DNA of 64,000 nt from Strongylocentrotus purpuratus (GCF_000002235.5 NW_022145613.1:11866429-11930428); one strand, 5' to 3'. Positions 46,261-59,380 are shown, counted from the stretch's first letter. The notes: generated by a model not told the origin, from the letters alone. Numbers and translations are program-made.

Positions 46261-46289
46261 TAATATGTATTCTGTTTACCTTTACCTTA

Positions 46290-46990
46290 CCGCCAATACG
46301 GGAAGAATGCTGAGGCATCAGTCGAGCTGTTCCAGGTCTGTCTTTTTGTCACTTCTGCTACTCTAGCTATACACTTCTCATAATAAACAAGACAGGGGGG
46401 CAAAGGGTATCGAGAGAGATAGCGATGTTCCTTCCAGTAACGATAAGCTTGGTTTTGAAGGCGTGGCGCCTCAATTACTTCTACAGGCAGAGAGTTCCAG
46501 TCATCAAATGCTCTGTGACTAAAATTTGTCCTTCCTTACATTATTTTTTCCCACACGTACATATAGGCTTTGCAAGCTTGAACCTGTGCTCTTGTTGTTG
46601 TGTCTGCTAGTCGGAAGAAGTGGTCAGGGGTTAGTCTGTCATATTCATAAATGATCGTGTACACCCAAATTATGTCGCCTCTCCTCCTGTACTCAAGAGA
46701 TTGCAAGTTCAGGGCATTTAAGCTTCCTTGTGTTAGGTTGGTGTTTCATTGTGGAGATCATCTTTGTTGCTCTCTTCTGGAAGCTCTGCACTCTCTCCTC
46801 GGCCTTTGCATCTGAAATGACTTGGTTACCAGATTACATTTCCGTACTCAAGGAGGGGTGCACTAGTCCCTTAAACAGCTTGCGAATGGTAGATATGTCG
46901 TGGCACTAAAAGCCTACACGTCTGATGCTGACCAGAACGTTAAACCTTGGTACTTGATACCTGTTTGTTCAAAGTACACGGTAATTATCT
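46290..46990 (-). pseudogene. Degenerate LINE RT C-terminus, unit 1
   Basis: Minus-strand translation gives 'ALNLQSLEYRRRGDIIWVYT' and 'HFFRLADTTTRAQVQAC', followed by 'FDDWNSLPVEVIEAPRLQ', as at the end of Jockey/RTE-like reverse transcriptases. Frames are broken. Also present in unit 2 (57,500-58,260), so it predates the duplication. Confidence 0.7.
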
Positions 46991-47438
46991 AATATATCCA
47001 AAAAAAGAAATTACAAAAAACAATGTATGTTGTCTGTAAGTCTGAGCAAAATGTTGATCTCGTACCCTGGTCAGCATCACTATATGAGGAATCTTCTGAT
47101 GGGAACTCATAATTTGTGCAATACAGTACGATAAAATATCATACAAACATTCTCTCATTTCTACTATTTTATCAAAAGATCTAAAATGCAATAGATTCCC
47201 AATCATTATGTTTTACTAGCAATCTTTCATTAGCTCTTAAACATCACAAGTTTCCTCTATGTTTGTTTTATAAAACATACAATTCACATACAATATTGCA
47301 CTTTGATTCACACGTAGGTATATATCTTGGAATAATTGTTTATATTTTTAATTGTCTTTTATATACTGTTTTATAATAATACATCAACTAATTTTTAGCC
47401 ACATATTCGAGTCATCTTTTACTTATATTTGCATAGAC

Positions 47439-47707
47439 CGGAGTGTTGGCTCAGTCAGTAGAGCGTCCGTCACACAACCGGGAGGTCGTGGGTTCGAACC
47501 CCGGACGCGTCATACCAAAAGACGTTTAAAGATGGGAGTTGTTGCTACCTTGTTTGGCGTTCAACAATAAGGGATAGAGCAACGTCGATCTGGCGCTGCT
47601 CAGAGGCTGCCGGGCTCACGATCAATTGGGCAAAAAGAATTTCCGTTTCGATTTAATAAAATTTGGAGTGGACTATTAGGCTATTATTATTATTATTATT
47701 ATTAGAC
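47439..47707 (+). repeat. tRNA-headed SINE, unit 1 only
   Basis: Box A (TTGGCTCAGTCAGT) and box B (GGGTTCGAACCCC) in tRNA spacing, an unrelated body ('agatgggagttgttgctacc', 'ctgctcagaggctgccgggc') and a (TAT)n tail. Unit 2 reads 'tttgcatagacataacg' across the site: the empty target. Confidence 0.88.
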
Positions 47708-48239
47708 ATAAACGTTTCATTTCCAATGAATGACATAAACGTTTCATTTCCAAAGCTTTTACGACATAATATTTGTTTATGTTTCTATTTATAGACTATT
47801 TTTTATATTGTAAGCATTGTGCAAATATTTTGTTTGCTCAGTAAAAATGAATGTGAACTGAATTATACAGCAGCAGAAGTGTGTAAATACACTTTTCAGG
47901 GGCGTACTGACAATGAATAATACGAACCAGGTTTTTGAAAAATATTAGCACAGCTCATAATCATAATCAACGAAGCATGAATTAACGTGGCCTTCGGGTT
48001 CTTATTATGTGGAAAAAAAGGGTGCGCTTTTTTTTAAACACAATATTTTTCTCTGTTCAATCCAGACATAATGTGTGGGAGAAGACCAGATGGTAAAAAT
48101 AATGATGATGATGATGATGATGATTACATTCCTGAAGCTACAAAGCGCTGAATACTAATTTCATCTTGGCTCGAGCCATCAGAGAATAGTTCAATTTATT
48201 TTGATTGTGATAGACATATTGCAAAACACAGCGACATTT

Positions 48240-49200
48240 GGTGAAATAGAAGGATTGAGAGAGAGTTCGAAAAGGTCCCCGAGACCGGAAATGCCGGCCG
48301 GGGCGGGGCGTCGTAGCGACCCTTAAGAAAACGGTCAGAAGGCCTGCGAGACCGATTTTTGATCTCTCGTAGGCCGTCGGTTTTGGTCTCCGGGAAATCT
48401 GTAACATTCATGTGGTTTCACTCAACTCTGAAAACTAATCAACTTTTATTACCATGCGATAGATAAAGATCCATATTTTACCTTCTGTATATAAAGTAGA
48501 TTTATAGTGTTCAATAATAAAAGAACAGTCTGAGCATTGTAGTAGATCCAGGGTTTGAGAAATTGACAGCAATTATTGACAGCTAGCGAGTTTTCGATTC
48601 TGTTGATCTGTCACGCATGCCCCGCGTCATTGTATTCAAATCATCACAAGCCTTGCATTTGGGGTTTACTGAACAATGAACCATCTTCCTCTCTCTCTCT
48701 CTCTCTCAATATGCGCCGCGGTGGCGTATACAACATGTATCCTAGACAAACTCATAAATAAGTTTTGTTATAGTCTCATGGCAACGTGATGCAGGGCACT
48801 TCATTATTTTAAGTGCAAGGCTGACTTCGAAATCGATGGTTGTTACCTAGTAATTGGTAAATCCATGACAACGACACGTACGATATGTACACCAAAGTAT
48901 GAATGAGCTGGCATCGGCATTTTGATTGCGATCACCTGTATGGGAAATAATAGGAAATGTTGGAATACAAGAAATTAGCCAATGGCCAGATTTTGTACAA
49001 ATGAAAGAGGAACCACAGGGCCAGGGATGAGGAAGAGGCGGCGGGGGTAAGCGAATTAGCCAGGAATATTAAGAACTTTCATGTTTCAACAACATTTGTA
49101 TCTTCTTTTGTGTGTATGCAGGTTTGTAACATCATGGTAATTAAAATCCCATTATTATTGTAGTATGGCTTTTAATCATAATCTTCTTTCTATCTTTCCA
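48240..49200. promoter_or_regulatory. 5' flank of LRR copy 2
   Basis: Nearly identical to 60,700-61,715 upstream of copy 3, including 'ggaaatctgtaacattcatg', 'gatagataaagatccatatt', the CT tract and 'gcaacgtgatgcagggcact'. This shared block should contain the promoter and first non-coding exon(s). No TATA box can be assigned confidently. Confidence 0.45.
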
Positions 49201-49269
49201 ACAGGCGAGGTTACAACTATACACTACAAAAAAAAACATACCAACCCCAAAGCATAAACGACATCGACC

Positions 49270-50808
49270 ATGTGGAGCATAAGGCACAAGAATTGGTTCT
49301 TCACGGTGGCCTTTGGTTGTTGGTGCTTCCATCTCGTCAAGGCACAGCAGAGCAAGCATATTGACACACCGGAAGTGCTTCTCTGCGACGAGCTGTGCGA
49401 ATTCAGTGCATGGGCAATGCATGCCTACTGCGGAGAGCGCATGCTCGGTGACCTTCCCCTCCAGTGCCGAGAGGTAAAGACCCTTGATGTGCGATTGAAC
49501 GATATCCACAGTCTGAGGAGTGGTCGTTTGTCAGAGTTTGAGAATCTTAAGTACCTGTTCTTGGTCGGGAACAACATGTCAGAAGTTCAGGATGGTGCCT
49601 TTGAAGGGTGTGAAGGGATCGAGTTTCTGTCCTGGGGAGGAAATAATTTTACAAGGCTTACTCGAAGCAAGTTTGTTGGGTTGGCAAATTTGAAACACAT
49701 GCTGATGGAAAATTCCAACATCAGAGAAATCGAGACGGAAGCTTTCATAGAAACGCCACTCCTGAAGACGTTAGATCTGTCTGGAAATACATTGATCTCA
49801 CCGCCCTGCGATGTACTTCATCCGCAGAATGTGCTCACTGACTTGTCCCTATCTGATAACTTTATCTCGATCCTACCTGAACGGTGTTTCTCGAGGTTTC
49901 AGCATCTGAAACGTCTGAAATTTAGCAATAATCCAATACGTCTCATCACGAACCTGTCTGCGTTCGAAGGTCTACATTCTTTGGAAAAGTTGGAGATGGA
50001 CAACACGTCGCTGACTTCGCTACCAGTCGGATCTTTCCGCCATATCCATACTGTGACTGAATTTGTACTCTCAAGAAACCTGATCGAATTCCTGAAGGAG
50101 CGAGACTTTGCCACATTGCCAGAAGTGGAGGTTCTGCGTCTTGACCACAACCATATCCACGCGATCCACTCGCAAACCTTCGTCGATCTTCAGAGATTAC
50201 GGCTCCTCGTCATATCCAACAATAAAATCATGTCGATTGGACTCCACACTTTTATTCCTGTAGAGACTACTCTAGAAGAACTTTATCTGGATGGTAACAA
50301 GCTGCGATCCATCCAGAACATCAGTGACAGCAGCATCCGTTCCTTGAAAAAGCTATCACTGGCGAGGAACCCTCTGGAATGCAATTGCCATCTTTCCACG
50401 TTCTGCCATTCTACTTCCGGGATGATACAAGGTGGCGCCAACGTCACTTGCAGAATGTCTAATGGAGTCGAGGTAAACATCTTTGAAACAAACTTTACAG
50501 CCACCCCATGTCCTAAGGCAAAACCAGGACATGTCAATCCTCTGGAAAGGATAGGGGTCACCAACAAACCTATAGTGCCCTTTTATGGTGAAACAACGGA
50601 ACAACTGGAAACCAACGAATTGTCGACATCACGACAGAATATTTTTTACGTCCTTATTTTTCTCATGGTCTTGACTGTAATGTTAGGGTGTGCCCTCCTC
50701 GTATGGTGGATCTTACGGGTGAAAATGAGGAAGAACAGAAAATATAGCAAGCCGGTTGAAGACAACTATAATGTAAAGGACACATCTGACAATTACGATG
50801 TCATTTAA
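49270..50808 (+). CDS. LRR transmembrane receptor, tandem copy 2
   Basis: 512 residues, gap-free alignment with copy 1, about nine tenths identical by eye. Same signal peptide, LRRNT, ~12 LRRs, LRRCT, membrane helix and NYDVI tail; an extra tyrosine in the tail (DNYNVKD, residue 500). Substitutions lie throughout the repeats and juxtamembrane segment, while all structural cysteines are kept. A splice acceptor TTTCCAACAG precedes the exon start at 49,205; a possible donor CAG|GTTTGT lies at ~49,122, which would give an intron of about 80 bp. The frame is fully open, so the gene is probably functional. Confidence 0.92.
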   Translation: MWSIRHKNWFFTVAFGCWCFHLVKAQQSKHIDTPEVLLCDELCEFSAWAMHAYCGERMLGDLPLQCREVKTLDVRLNDIHSLRSGRLSEFENLKYLFLVGNNMSEVQDGAFEGCEGIEFLSWGGNNFTRLTRSKFVGLANLKHMLMENSNIREIETEAFIETPLLKTLDLSGNTLISPPCDVLHPQNVLTDLSLSDNFISILPERCFSRFQHLKRLKFSNNPIRLITNLSAFEGLHSLEKLEMDNTSLTSLPVGSFRHIHTVTEFVLSRNLIEFLKERDFATLPEVEVLRLDHNHIHAIHSQTFVDLQRLRLLVISNNKIMSIGLHTFIPVETTLEELYLDGNKLRSIQNISDSSIRSLKKLSLARNPLECNCHLSTFCHSTSGMIQGGANVTCRMSNGVEVNIFETNFTATPCPKAKPGHVNPLERIGVTNKPIVPFYGETTEQLETNELSTSRQNIFYVLIFLMVLTVMLGCALLVWWILRVKMRKNRKYSKPVEDNYNVKDTSDNYDVI

Positions 50809-53161
50809 ATGTCCCTTGCTGGGAAACTTCAAAATGAGCTACAAGCCTTGCTTCTCAGTGGATCACTCCATTTCGAGTTTTTCCTTTTAAAAAACATACG
50901 TAATTTTACAGATAATGTACAGAATTTTCGTTTTGTAATTCTTGTAATGCATTACAAAATGCCCGCGTCACACTGTCCCGAAGTTGACACCAGATGGACA
51001 CACGAATATGGAATTTTGAATTTCGCACGAAGATGGCCCCGAACTTGGTCAACAGCCAATCAACAGTCGAAGCAAGTTAGATGCCTAAAGAAGGTTACTC
51101 AGTGCACCCGAACCACACACGAATGCAACACGAAGATGTGAATTTGTATTAATTATTTTACCCGCAGGCCACACGGAGGCCACACGATGGATACACGACG
51201 TCGAATTGAGAGTACGATGCTTTCGAACTAGGTCACGAAGGCGTCACATAAACTCCCGATGGTATAAAACCTTCAACCGACGTTGGGAAATTCAATTGCT
51301 GATCGGAGATTAATGATGCTCTGAGCAGGCCTGGGCGTCGGAACGACTTTCAAAGTGGGGCGGGACCAACAAAAAAGGGGCACTTTCTGGAGAAAAAAAT
51401 GGAACCTACAAAGGGAACTCTCAAAGCGAAAGTATAAACATTGTTAGACATTGGTATATACCCCTACATGGTGATAACATTAACTGGGATGCTTTCAATA
51501 TTGTTTCTCTTTATACATCATACAAGATTTTGCTAAAATGAGAGAAAACGGTGCTAGGGTATTGACTTAAATGCTAGATGCACAATAAACGATAATCTGA
51601 AAGTTTGAGTGATAAAAGACCAGTATTAAAGATAATAATCAGGAAAAATAACTGCTCTGATCCAGTCCATAATTCTCCCAACTATATTATTACAATTTAA
51701 TTACATTTCCGGTGAACGTAAATCGTCACGAAGCAATGAATTGGCTCTATATACCATTTCAGACATTCAAGCGTTAAAAGACTTTTAAAAGCCTGTCGTT
51801 TGTCTTGTTTTCATGGAAAACGGTAGGGAAAATTCAACAATGGTTGGGAGAATTCACTTTTAGAGGGTGTCGCACAGTCACGCCTTCAAAGAAAATAATG
51901 AATATCTTTGTGGTTTGATCATTTTTTTTCAGGATTTTTTTGCATGTTAGAGGGTAAGTACAGTAAAAGTATTACAATAAGTAACACTAAGTCACTTTAA
52001 GCATTATAATTTTCAGTTTGGTATGATGGTCTGAATATTCATTTGCGAGCGAGGAAAATTGTTAAGATTTGTGAGGTCGCAGTGCGAAAAATGTTATCTT
52101 ATCTAGAGAACTAAACCTAATCCTGATGGGGTTAAACAAACATTTTCATAACGAAAGACTAAAAAGACCTTTGATAAGTAACATAATTATATCATCTATA
52201 AATGCGAGTGAGTGTAGCGAGCGAGCTTTAGGGGAAATTAGAGGCACGTTTAAAAAAGGAGGAAAGGGGCACACTTATCGACCTATTAGAAAAGAAAAGG
52301 AACACGTTTCAAATTACAAAGGGTTATTGTCATCGGCACTTTCTATACCTGAAAAGATGTACTCGCCAGTGATGAACAAGGACACTTATGAGAATGGTAA
52401 ATAGGCATGATTCGACGGAAATGGGGCATCCTTCAGATTTGGGTAGGGGCATTTATAAGAGGTGAAAATGGGATAGGTCCCTTATTAGAAAGGAAAAGGG
52501 TCACGTATCATTGTTAAAAGGGAAATTATCAGACTGTACACGGGCACTTATCGCACATGAAAAGAGGCACTGACCAGATATGAAAAGGGGTATTTATGAG
52601 AATGAACAGAGACATTTTTCATAGGTGAAAAGGGTGCATTTGTGAGAAGAGGAAGGAGCTCTTTTTTAATGGGGGCACTTAACATAAGTAAAAAGGAGCA
52701 CTTCTAAGATTGGAAAAGGGGCACATATGCAATTAAAAAGTGAAAAAAGTGCACTTATCGGAGTTAAAAATGGGTTGTTATTAAAAGGGTAATAGGTACT
52801 TTCTACAAAGGAAAATGGGCTCTTTTCAAAGTAAAAGGGGCACCTCTCAAATTTGAATGCGGTAATTATTAGAGGTGAAGAGGCACTTATCAAAAGTGAA
52901 AAGGAGCACTTCTCATACCTGAAAAGGGGCACTTACTAGAGATTCAAAAGGGCACTTATGAGAAGGAAAAATGGACACATATTTAAAAGGAAAATGGGAA
53001 ATGGTCGAAAGAAAAGTTGCAAATGTCAAAATAAAAGGGGCACTTTTCAAGATAAAATGGGCCCTTTTCCTATGCAAAAAGGAGCACTTGCACTTTTCCT
53101 ATATAAGAAGGAGCCTTTTGAGGGATACTTTTTTTTTTTTAAACAGGGGCACTGTGCCCCT

Positions 53162-53192
<31 letters not shown>

Positions 53193-53250
53193 GGAGCGCT
53201 CCCTCTGGCTCTGAGGCTGGCTTTTTATATGTTTACGTTACCATGACACA
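50809..53250. repeat. Transposon block after LRR copy 2
   Basis: Collinear with 35,407-37,817: 'gcgtcacactgtcccgaagt' (50,966), the MITE without its left end (51,533-52,000), the GGGGCACTT minisatellite (52,245-53,155) and a long C-run (53,163-53,187). The distal ~530 bp present in unit 1 are absent. Confidence 0.75.
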
Positions 53251-53778
53251 TGGGAAAACATTTACATTGATTGAATGTTTTATATCTCAAAATTGATTCT
53301 AGTTTATAATACATACATGTTCATGTATCTGTGTATATATCTGCATTGTATATTGTATTCGTTAGTTCGTTCATAAGTGAGCATATCTGAAATGTATCAT
53401 GTATATTCTTAATCTAAAATTTCTTCAACTTGGTTGTATAGAACTGATATAAATTAATATGCGATATTTTGTGTGAAGAGCTCCTAACATCTTAGTCTTA
53501 AAAGTGGTACATGTAATATATGTTCATAATGTTCAATCTTCAATGTTTACGTAAAATGATTTGAATAAGAATATGCATGGACTTATCGTTATATATGGGT
53601 ATATTCTAGTAATCTTCAAAGGGCTAAGCGGCCTATCACAAAGATGAGAGGTTGCTCTGATTACTTATATAGAATATCATTTATATAGTCACCAGCTATG
53701 TATGTGTGAGCGTGTGTTTTATCGGTTTTGTTTGTTTGTACGTTTGTGTTTTTTTATATATTGTTGTGTCTTTTTTAG

Positions 53779-54016
53779 GTATTGCAAAGTTTTGTATGCG
53801 TGGATAAGACGACGGCGTAACAGCACTGTGTCAAAAACCACTAAACGCGGCACATTCGAAATCAATATGAGATGTGGCAGCACTTCTAAAACAACTTTAT
53901 ATGGCAATATTCCATGGCATTGTCACTCAATGATACAACTCGCCTGGAACTTGAAAAATGGACCAAAAATTTGTATGGCACAAATTTATTTGTCCATGTT
54001 CTACTATTTTAGTTAA
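53779..54016 (+). pseudogene. Small open exon-like segment, unit 2
   Basis: After a TCTTTTTTAG acceptor the frame reads YCKVLYAWIRRRRNSTVSKT, continues through GTFEINMRCGSTSKTTLYG, and ends at TAA. The unit 1 copy differs at several third positions but has two stops. It could be a lost or alternative 3' exon (membrane-edge plus basic tail pattern) of an ancestral receptor, or transposon-derived. I do not recognise the family. Confidence 0.35.
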
Positions 54017-54995
54017 CTCCGACACTGGGTCTAAGATTATGTTTAACAAAGGAAAGCGTATAGACTTCCGAATAACGTTCTTTGTTAAACCTCAATTTTT
54101 AAACAAACTTTTGAACAGAATTTGGAACAGAATTTGAAACAAAGTCTTGAACCCAGCTTTGGCTAAATTTTAGGAGAATACGGGCCAATTAAACTTGAAG
54201 TTGATAAAGGTGTTTATATATTTTGAACAATATTGGAACCTTTGATACTGATATTGAGGTAGTTGTTGTAAATATTATACCATTGTCTTTCATTGTATAA
54301 AAAAGTATTTTTGCATTTATAATGGTGTATAGCAAAACATCCTGCATTTCGTTTTTATATGTGTATCATATTGAATTTACTGAAATTACTCTAAAATAGC
54401 AAAATAAAAATGCGAAGCATTGAAAGCATCTGTTGTACTCCAGACTATGAATCATAGACATGTATTTCATTATTTGTACTTATGTTTGTAAATAATGAAT
54501 ATTCATTTTTGTAAAAGAAAGATATTACTTGATTTGTCTTTGATTATATGAATATTTTTTACAGTTATTATTTGTTTTGTTAGTAATAAAATTTGCTCTG
54601 CATACATTTATTTTGTAGATTTCTTTCATTAAATTGTGGCTGTGATTGTACTATATGATACTGACAGATGAATCAATTAATAAGTGAGAATGATTATGTA
54701 CAGTATAAATAGAGAGAGAGAGAGAGAGAATTAGAGAGAATTGGCGCTTGGAATGAGATGAAAATGAGCATTCAGTAATTAATTGGCAAAAGTGTTTTAA
54801 ATAAATCATGTTAGATGCAAAATATTGTCAGAGACACATAGTTTTTCCAAAGTACACTAGTATAGGAAAACAGTAATAATTTACCAGTAAATGAGCATAA
54901 AATTGCTTCACTTAATCTGGATTTATCAACATTCCTAGACCTACATACCAAAGCTTTTAAAAAAACTGATTTCCTTTGAAATAATTTATTGTTTC

Positions 54996-57470
54996 CTTTT
55001 TTTTGTGTCAAACTATCATCGAGCAAAAGAAAAAAATTCAAATCAGGCATACAATTAATTTTCCTACCAAACATTTTGTTTAAATGTCTTTTCTTATAAA
55101 ACAATGACCCTTTGCAAATACACATGTAGTTCATTATCCATATTTACGTTTTAACTTAAAGTAATTTTCAGAATTTTGTAGATATTTACCAATCAGTAAA
55201 TGAAATGGGCGCTAAACAATATAAGGTGCCTCAGAGCCACTGATTATGAGAGTTGTTCTTTGATCGCGTCTCAAATAAATTAGGCTAATTTCAGAGCATT
55301 TAAACAATTGGCACTATAGAGTAATTAATAATAATAAAAAGATATTTTTATACCGCAAATGTCATACTGCCTCTTATAGGTCTAAATTCCATTATATTCA
55401 TGAATTAAATAAGTTCACTGATCACTGTATTCGAATTGATTTAATTTCTCGTCTCGTTTATGGCTCAAAAACTCACTGTTCACATATATATTCATATGTT
55501 CTACACAATAAAACTTTCCCAAATCACTTAATTCCAGACCTGTTCTTTCACATCACATAATCGCTTGACAAGAAATCATCTTTATCTTTAAGTTATCGGA
55601 TATGAGATGGTTTAGCTAAAGAATTGTCACACAGATAATACCCTGCTTTTAGTGTTCTAGATATAGACGGTCAGCTCTCTGTCTTCGCCTACAAACCGAC
55701 TATATCGAACTTGACGGTTCGAAATCGGGTCACGTCCTTTGGTCGTTCTCGTTCTACAATCATAAAAAGGCCTACTTGGATTTAATTGAGAGATGTCTAT
55801 GGCTATCCACAGGCGAGGTTCTAGAAAAAAATTGGAGAAGGGGGCATTTTTGGTGGTGGGGAAGGGGAGGGGCTTGAAAATATTGGGGGATTGAGCCTGT
55901 AGCCCGCCCCCCCCCCCCTTTACTGGTGATCCGAAAGTGTTTTTTTTTGGCACGGGGTATTTGATTATCTTTAATTAATGGAACAATTTTATTCATGTAG
56001 ACTGAACCAATATCGCTCAACTGATAGCCGGTCAGCTGAGCTGCGGTCATATATTGGAGTTCAGTCGCAAAAATGAAAAGCATAGCCACAATAATTCTAT
56101 AGTTAGAAACAAAATATTAAAACAATTACTAGGCTAATAGGCAGTGGAAAGCTGAGGAGTAAACCATTTATATGATAGGAGTGGGTGGGGAATATGACTT
56201 TGTACACCCCTCCCCCAATTCCCCATTATTCTTCTCTGATGGCAAATTGTACACCTTTAAAGGATGTTGGCAAATTTAAATATGTATTTTTTTTTTTAGC
56301 TAGGGACTAGACTCTAGATCCTCTTGTCACTGCTGCACGGGAATTCCCTGATCACATTCACTATGGCCCGGAGGCGTCTGAACTCATCCATAATGGAAAA
56401 TGCTCATGAATATAAAGTGTTTGGCTAAAAATTGTAGAAGGATACGTGCATTGATGGTAATCATATTATATTAATGAAATGACATGTGCATGAACTTGAT
56501 GGATGGAAACCTTGCACTATACCTAGGTAGTTCGTAGAGTAGTGCAAAACATCATGGATCGACCTGGCAACCATGTAGAGGAAGGCAGAGGATTAAATTC
56601 GGTTGCATTAACTTGTAAGCGCAGCAATTTAATGAGGTAATTGTTTGATATCAAAATACAATACTCATTGTCGACTTCTTTTCTTTTTTTTTAAACATAG
56701 TATTACATGCTACGACCACTTGAAGGGGTTAAACATTTGTGCTCACTTCCAGCTTTACAACTGGATTTTGCGCACTTCACATTTTGCCTTTCGACTACCT
56801 TAACAAAAAAAGTACACTCTATATAGCCCTTACAGATTCGTGTTCCAGCAGTAGATTCGTCATTTATGATATACCCAACCCAATTCACTTACTATACTCC
56901 CATCTTAAAATCGATATGAATTTAATTATACAAATAAAGCTCTATTTATTGGTACACCGTGCCCTCCTGCGGCTGGATCTGCTTTCGCGGATGAATAATG
57001 ATCAACCGTTAGTATAATAAAATTCTATCCGTGTTTTTCTTTGTCTCGCTCGATCCGCGCGTTTTAGGTTTTCCCCGGGGTATTCCAAAACTGCGATTGG
57101 CTTTACTTCCGCAAATACATAATTATGCTAAAATGCTACAATACCACTGTGTTTTCAGGATGACGTACATGTTCCTCAGCATTATGATTCCGATACTGTA
57201 AACAAGTTTATCAGAGCAGGATACCTCAGAGCTCAGACTCGTTTAGCTATATGATTGGTGAGTATTATATAAAATGTATTTGTGTCGATCTCGCTGGCTT
57301 GTCAGATGAGATCAGAGGCTTAAATGTCTATGGGGCGCCTCGATATGAATATTATTTTATTTTCCTGTATGCTTCACTAATGCAGTAAACATATTGTTGG
57401 CCTCTTTTCTATATAGGCAAATCTGTCACCAGTGGTCTATTTTTTGTTCCCATTTGGTAGCCTTTATTAT
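54996..57470. other. Inter-gene sequence, unit 2
   Basis: Collinear with 43,148-46,260 but without three MITEs found in unit 1 (43.92, 44.23 and 45.94 kb); instead it has ~350 bp of its own at 55,895-56,245. No gene seen. Confidence 0.6.
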
Positions 57471-57499
57471 AAAAATGTAATACGTATTCGGTTTACCTT

Positions 57500-58260
57500 T
57501 ACCTTTACCTTTACCGCCAATACTGGAAGAATGCCGAGGCAGCAGTCGAGCTGTTCCAGGTCTGTCTTTTTGTCACTTCTGGTACTCTAGCTATACACTT
57601 CACATAATAAACAAAACACGGGGGGGGGCAGAGGGGCAAGACGTTAAATCTCGACTGCCCCATGCAGGAGTAATGGAATCAATATGAGTATCGAGAGACA
57701 TAGCGCTGTTCCTTCCAACAACGATAAGCTTGGTTTTGAAGGCGTGGCGCCTCATCTACCTACACAGGCAGAAAGATCAAGTTATCAATCACTCTGTGAC
57801 TGTCCTCCCTTACATTTGTCCTACACTTAGGCTTTGCGAGCTTGAACCTATGCTCTCGTTGTTGTGTCTGCTAGTTGGAAGAAGTGGTCAGGGTTGAGTC
57901 TGGCTTGCTCATAAATGATCTTGACACCTAAATCATGACTCCTCTCCTCCTGTTCTAAAGAGATGGTAAATTCAGGCATTTAAGCCTCCCTGTGTAAGGC
58001 TGGTGTTTCATTGTAGAGATCATCTTTGTTGCTCTCCTCTGGGAGTTCTGCACTCTCTCCTCGGCCTTTGCATCTGAAATGACTTGGTTACCAGATTACA
58101 TTTCCGTACTAAAGGAGTGGTGCACTAGTCCTTTAAACAGCTTGTGAATGGTAGATGTGTCATGGCACTAAAAGCCTACACGTCTGATGCTGATCAGAAC
58201 CTGAAACCTTGGTACTTGATACCTGTTTGTTCAAAGTACACGGTAATTATCGTATATATC
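57500..58260 (-). pseudogene. Degenerate LINE RT C-terminus, unit 2
   Basis: Same relic as 46,290-46,990, with independent small indels; the tract around 'cctctcctcctgttctaaag' encodes the RRR-containing motif on the minus strand. Confidence 0.65.
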
Positions 58261-59229
58261 CAAAACGAAATAACAAAAACAATGTATGCTGTCTGTAAGT
58301 CAGAGCAAAATATTGATCTCTGATCAGCATCACTTTGAGGAATCTTTTATTGGGAACTTAGAATTAGTGCAATACAGTACGATTGAAGATATATCATACA
58401 TTTTCTCATTTCTACGACTTTACCAAGAGATCTGAAATACAATAGATTCCCAATCACTATGTTTTACGAGCAATCTATCATTAGCTCTTAAACATCACAA
58501 GTTTCCTCTTTGTATTACAAAACATAGAGTTTCTTCTGTCTCATTAACTTCACATACAATATTGCACCTTGATTCACACATAGTTATATATATTGGAATA
58601 ATTATTTAAAACAAATTAATTGTCTTTATACAATGTTTTATAATAATTCATCAACTAATTTTTAGCCAAATATTCGAGTCATCTTTTACTTCTATTTGCA
58701 TAGACATAACGTTTCATTTGTAAAGCTTTTGTTTATTTTTCTATTTTTAGACTATTTTTGTTATATTGTAAGCATTGTGCAAATTTATTTGCTTCATGTG
58801 AACATAATCATACCGCATCAGCTGTGTGTAAATACAATTTGCAGGGGCGTACTACTTTGACAATGAATAATATGAACCAGGTTTTTTTTTAATATTTGCA
58901 CAGCTCATAATCATAATCGTTATTGTGAGGGTAAAGTACAATAACGCATGAATTAAAGTGGCCTTCGGGTTCTTATTATGTGGACAAAAAGGATGCGCTT
59001 TTTACACAATATATTTCTGTGTTCAATCCAGACATGATTGTGTGGGAAAAGACCAGATGGCAATAACAATTTTGTTGATGATGATGTAGATGATGATTAC
59101 ATTCCTGAAGATAGAAAGCGCTGAATACTTATTTTATCACGGCTCAAGCAATCAGAGAATAGTTCAATTTATTTTGATTGTGATAGACGTATTATTGCAA
59201 AATACAGCGTCGTTTGGTGAAAGCTAGAG

Positions 59230-59343
59230 AAGGATTGAGAGAGAGAGAGAGAGAGAGAAAGGGAGAGATAAAAAAAAAGAGTGAGAGAGAGAAAGAGAGA
59301 GAGAGAGAGAGGACAGAGAGAGAGAGGACAGCGAGGGATACAA

Positions 59344-59375
<32 letters not shown>
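59230..59375. repeat. (GA)n/(AT)n microsatellite
   Basis: Mixed GA tracts followed by a pure AT run (59,350-59,374). In unit 1 the equivalent place (48,257) has only a short GA stretch. Confidence 0.9.

Positions 59376-59380
<5 letters not shown>

Noticed and set aside
48138..48411. Minus-strand frame shared upstream of LRR copies 2 and 3 (also 60,631-60,847)
   Set aside because: The frame ends differ and similarity simply follows the duplicated promoter block; no start or splice context.
49141..50604. Minus-strand frames opposite the LRR genes (also at 33.9-35.2 and 61.9-63.1 kb)
   Set aside because: They recur in all three copies only because the sense strand is conserved; low-complexity antisense translations.
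45228..57017. Conserved small frame 'MLTSSFTTGFCALHILPF' in units 1 and 2
   Set aside because: Indels between the two units shift the frame soon after the shared start, and the surrounding non-coding DNA is equally conserved.
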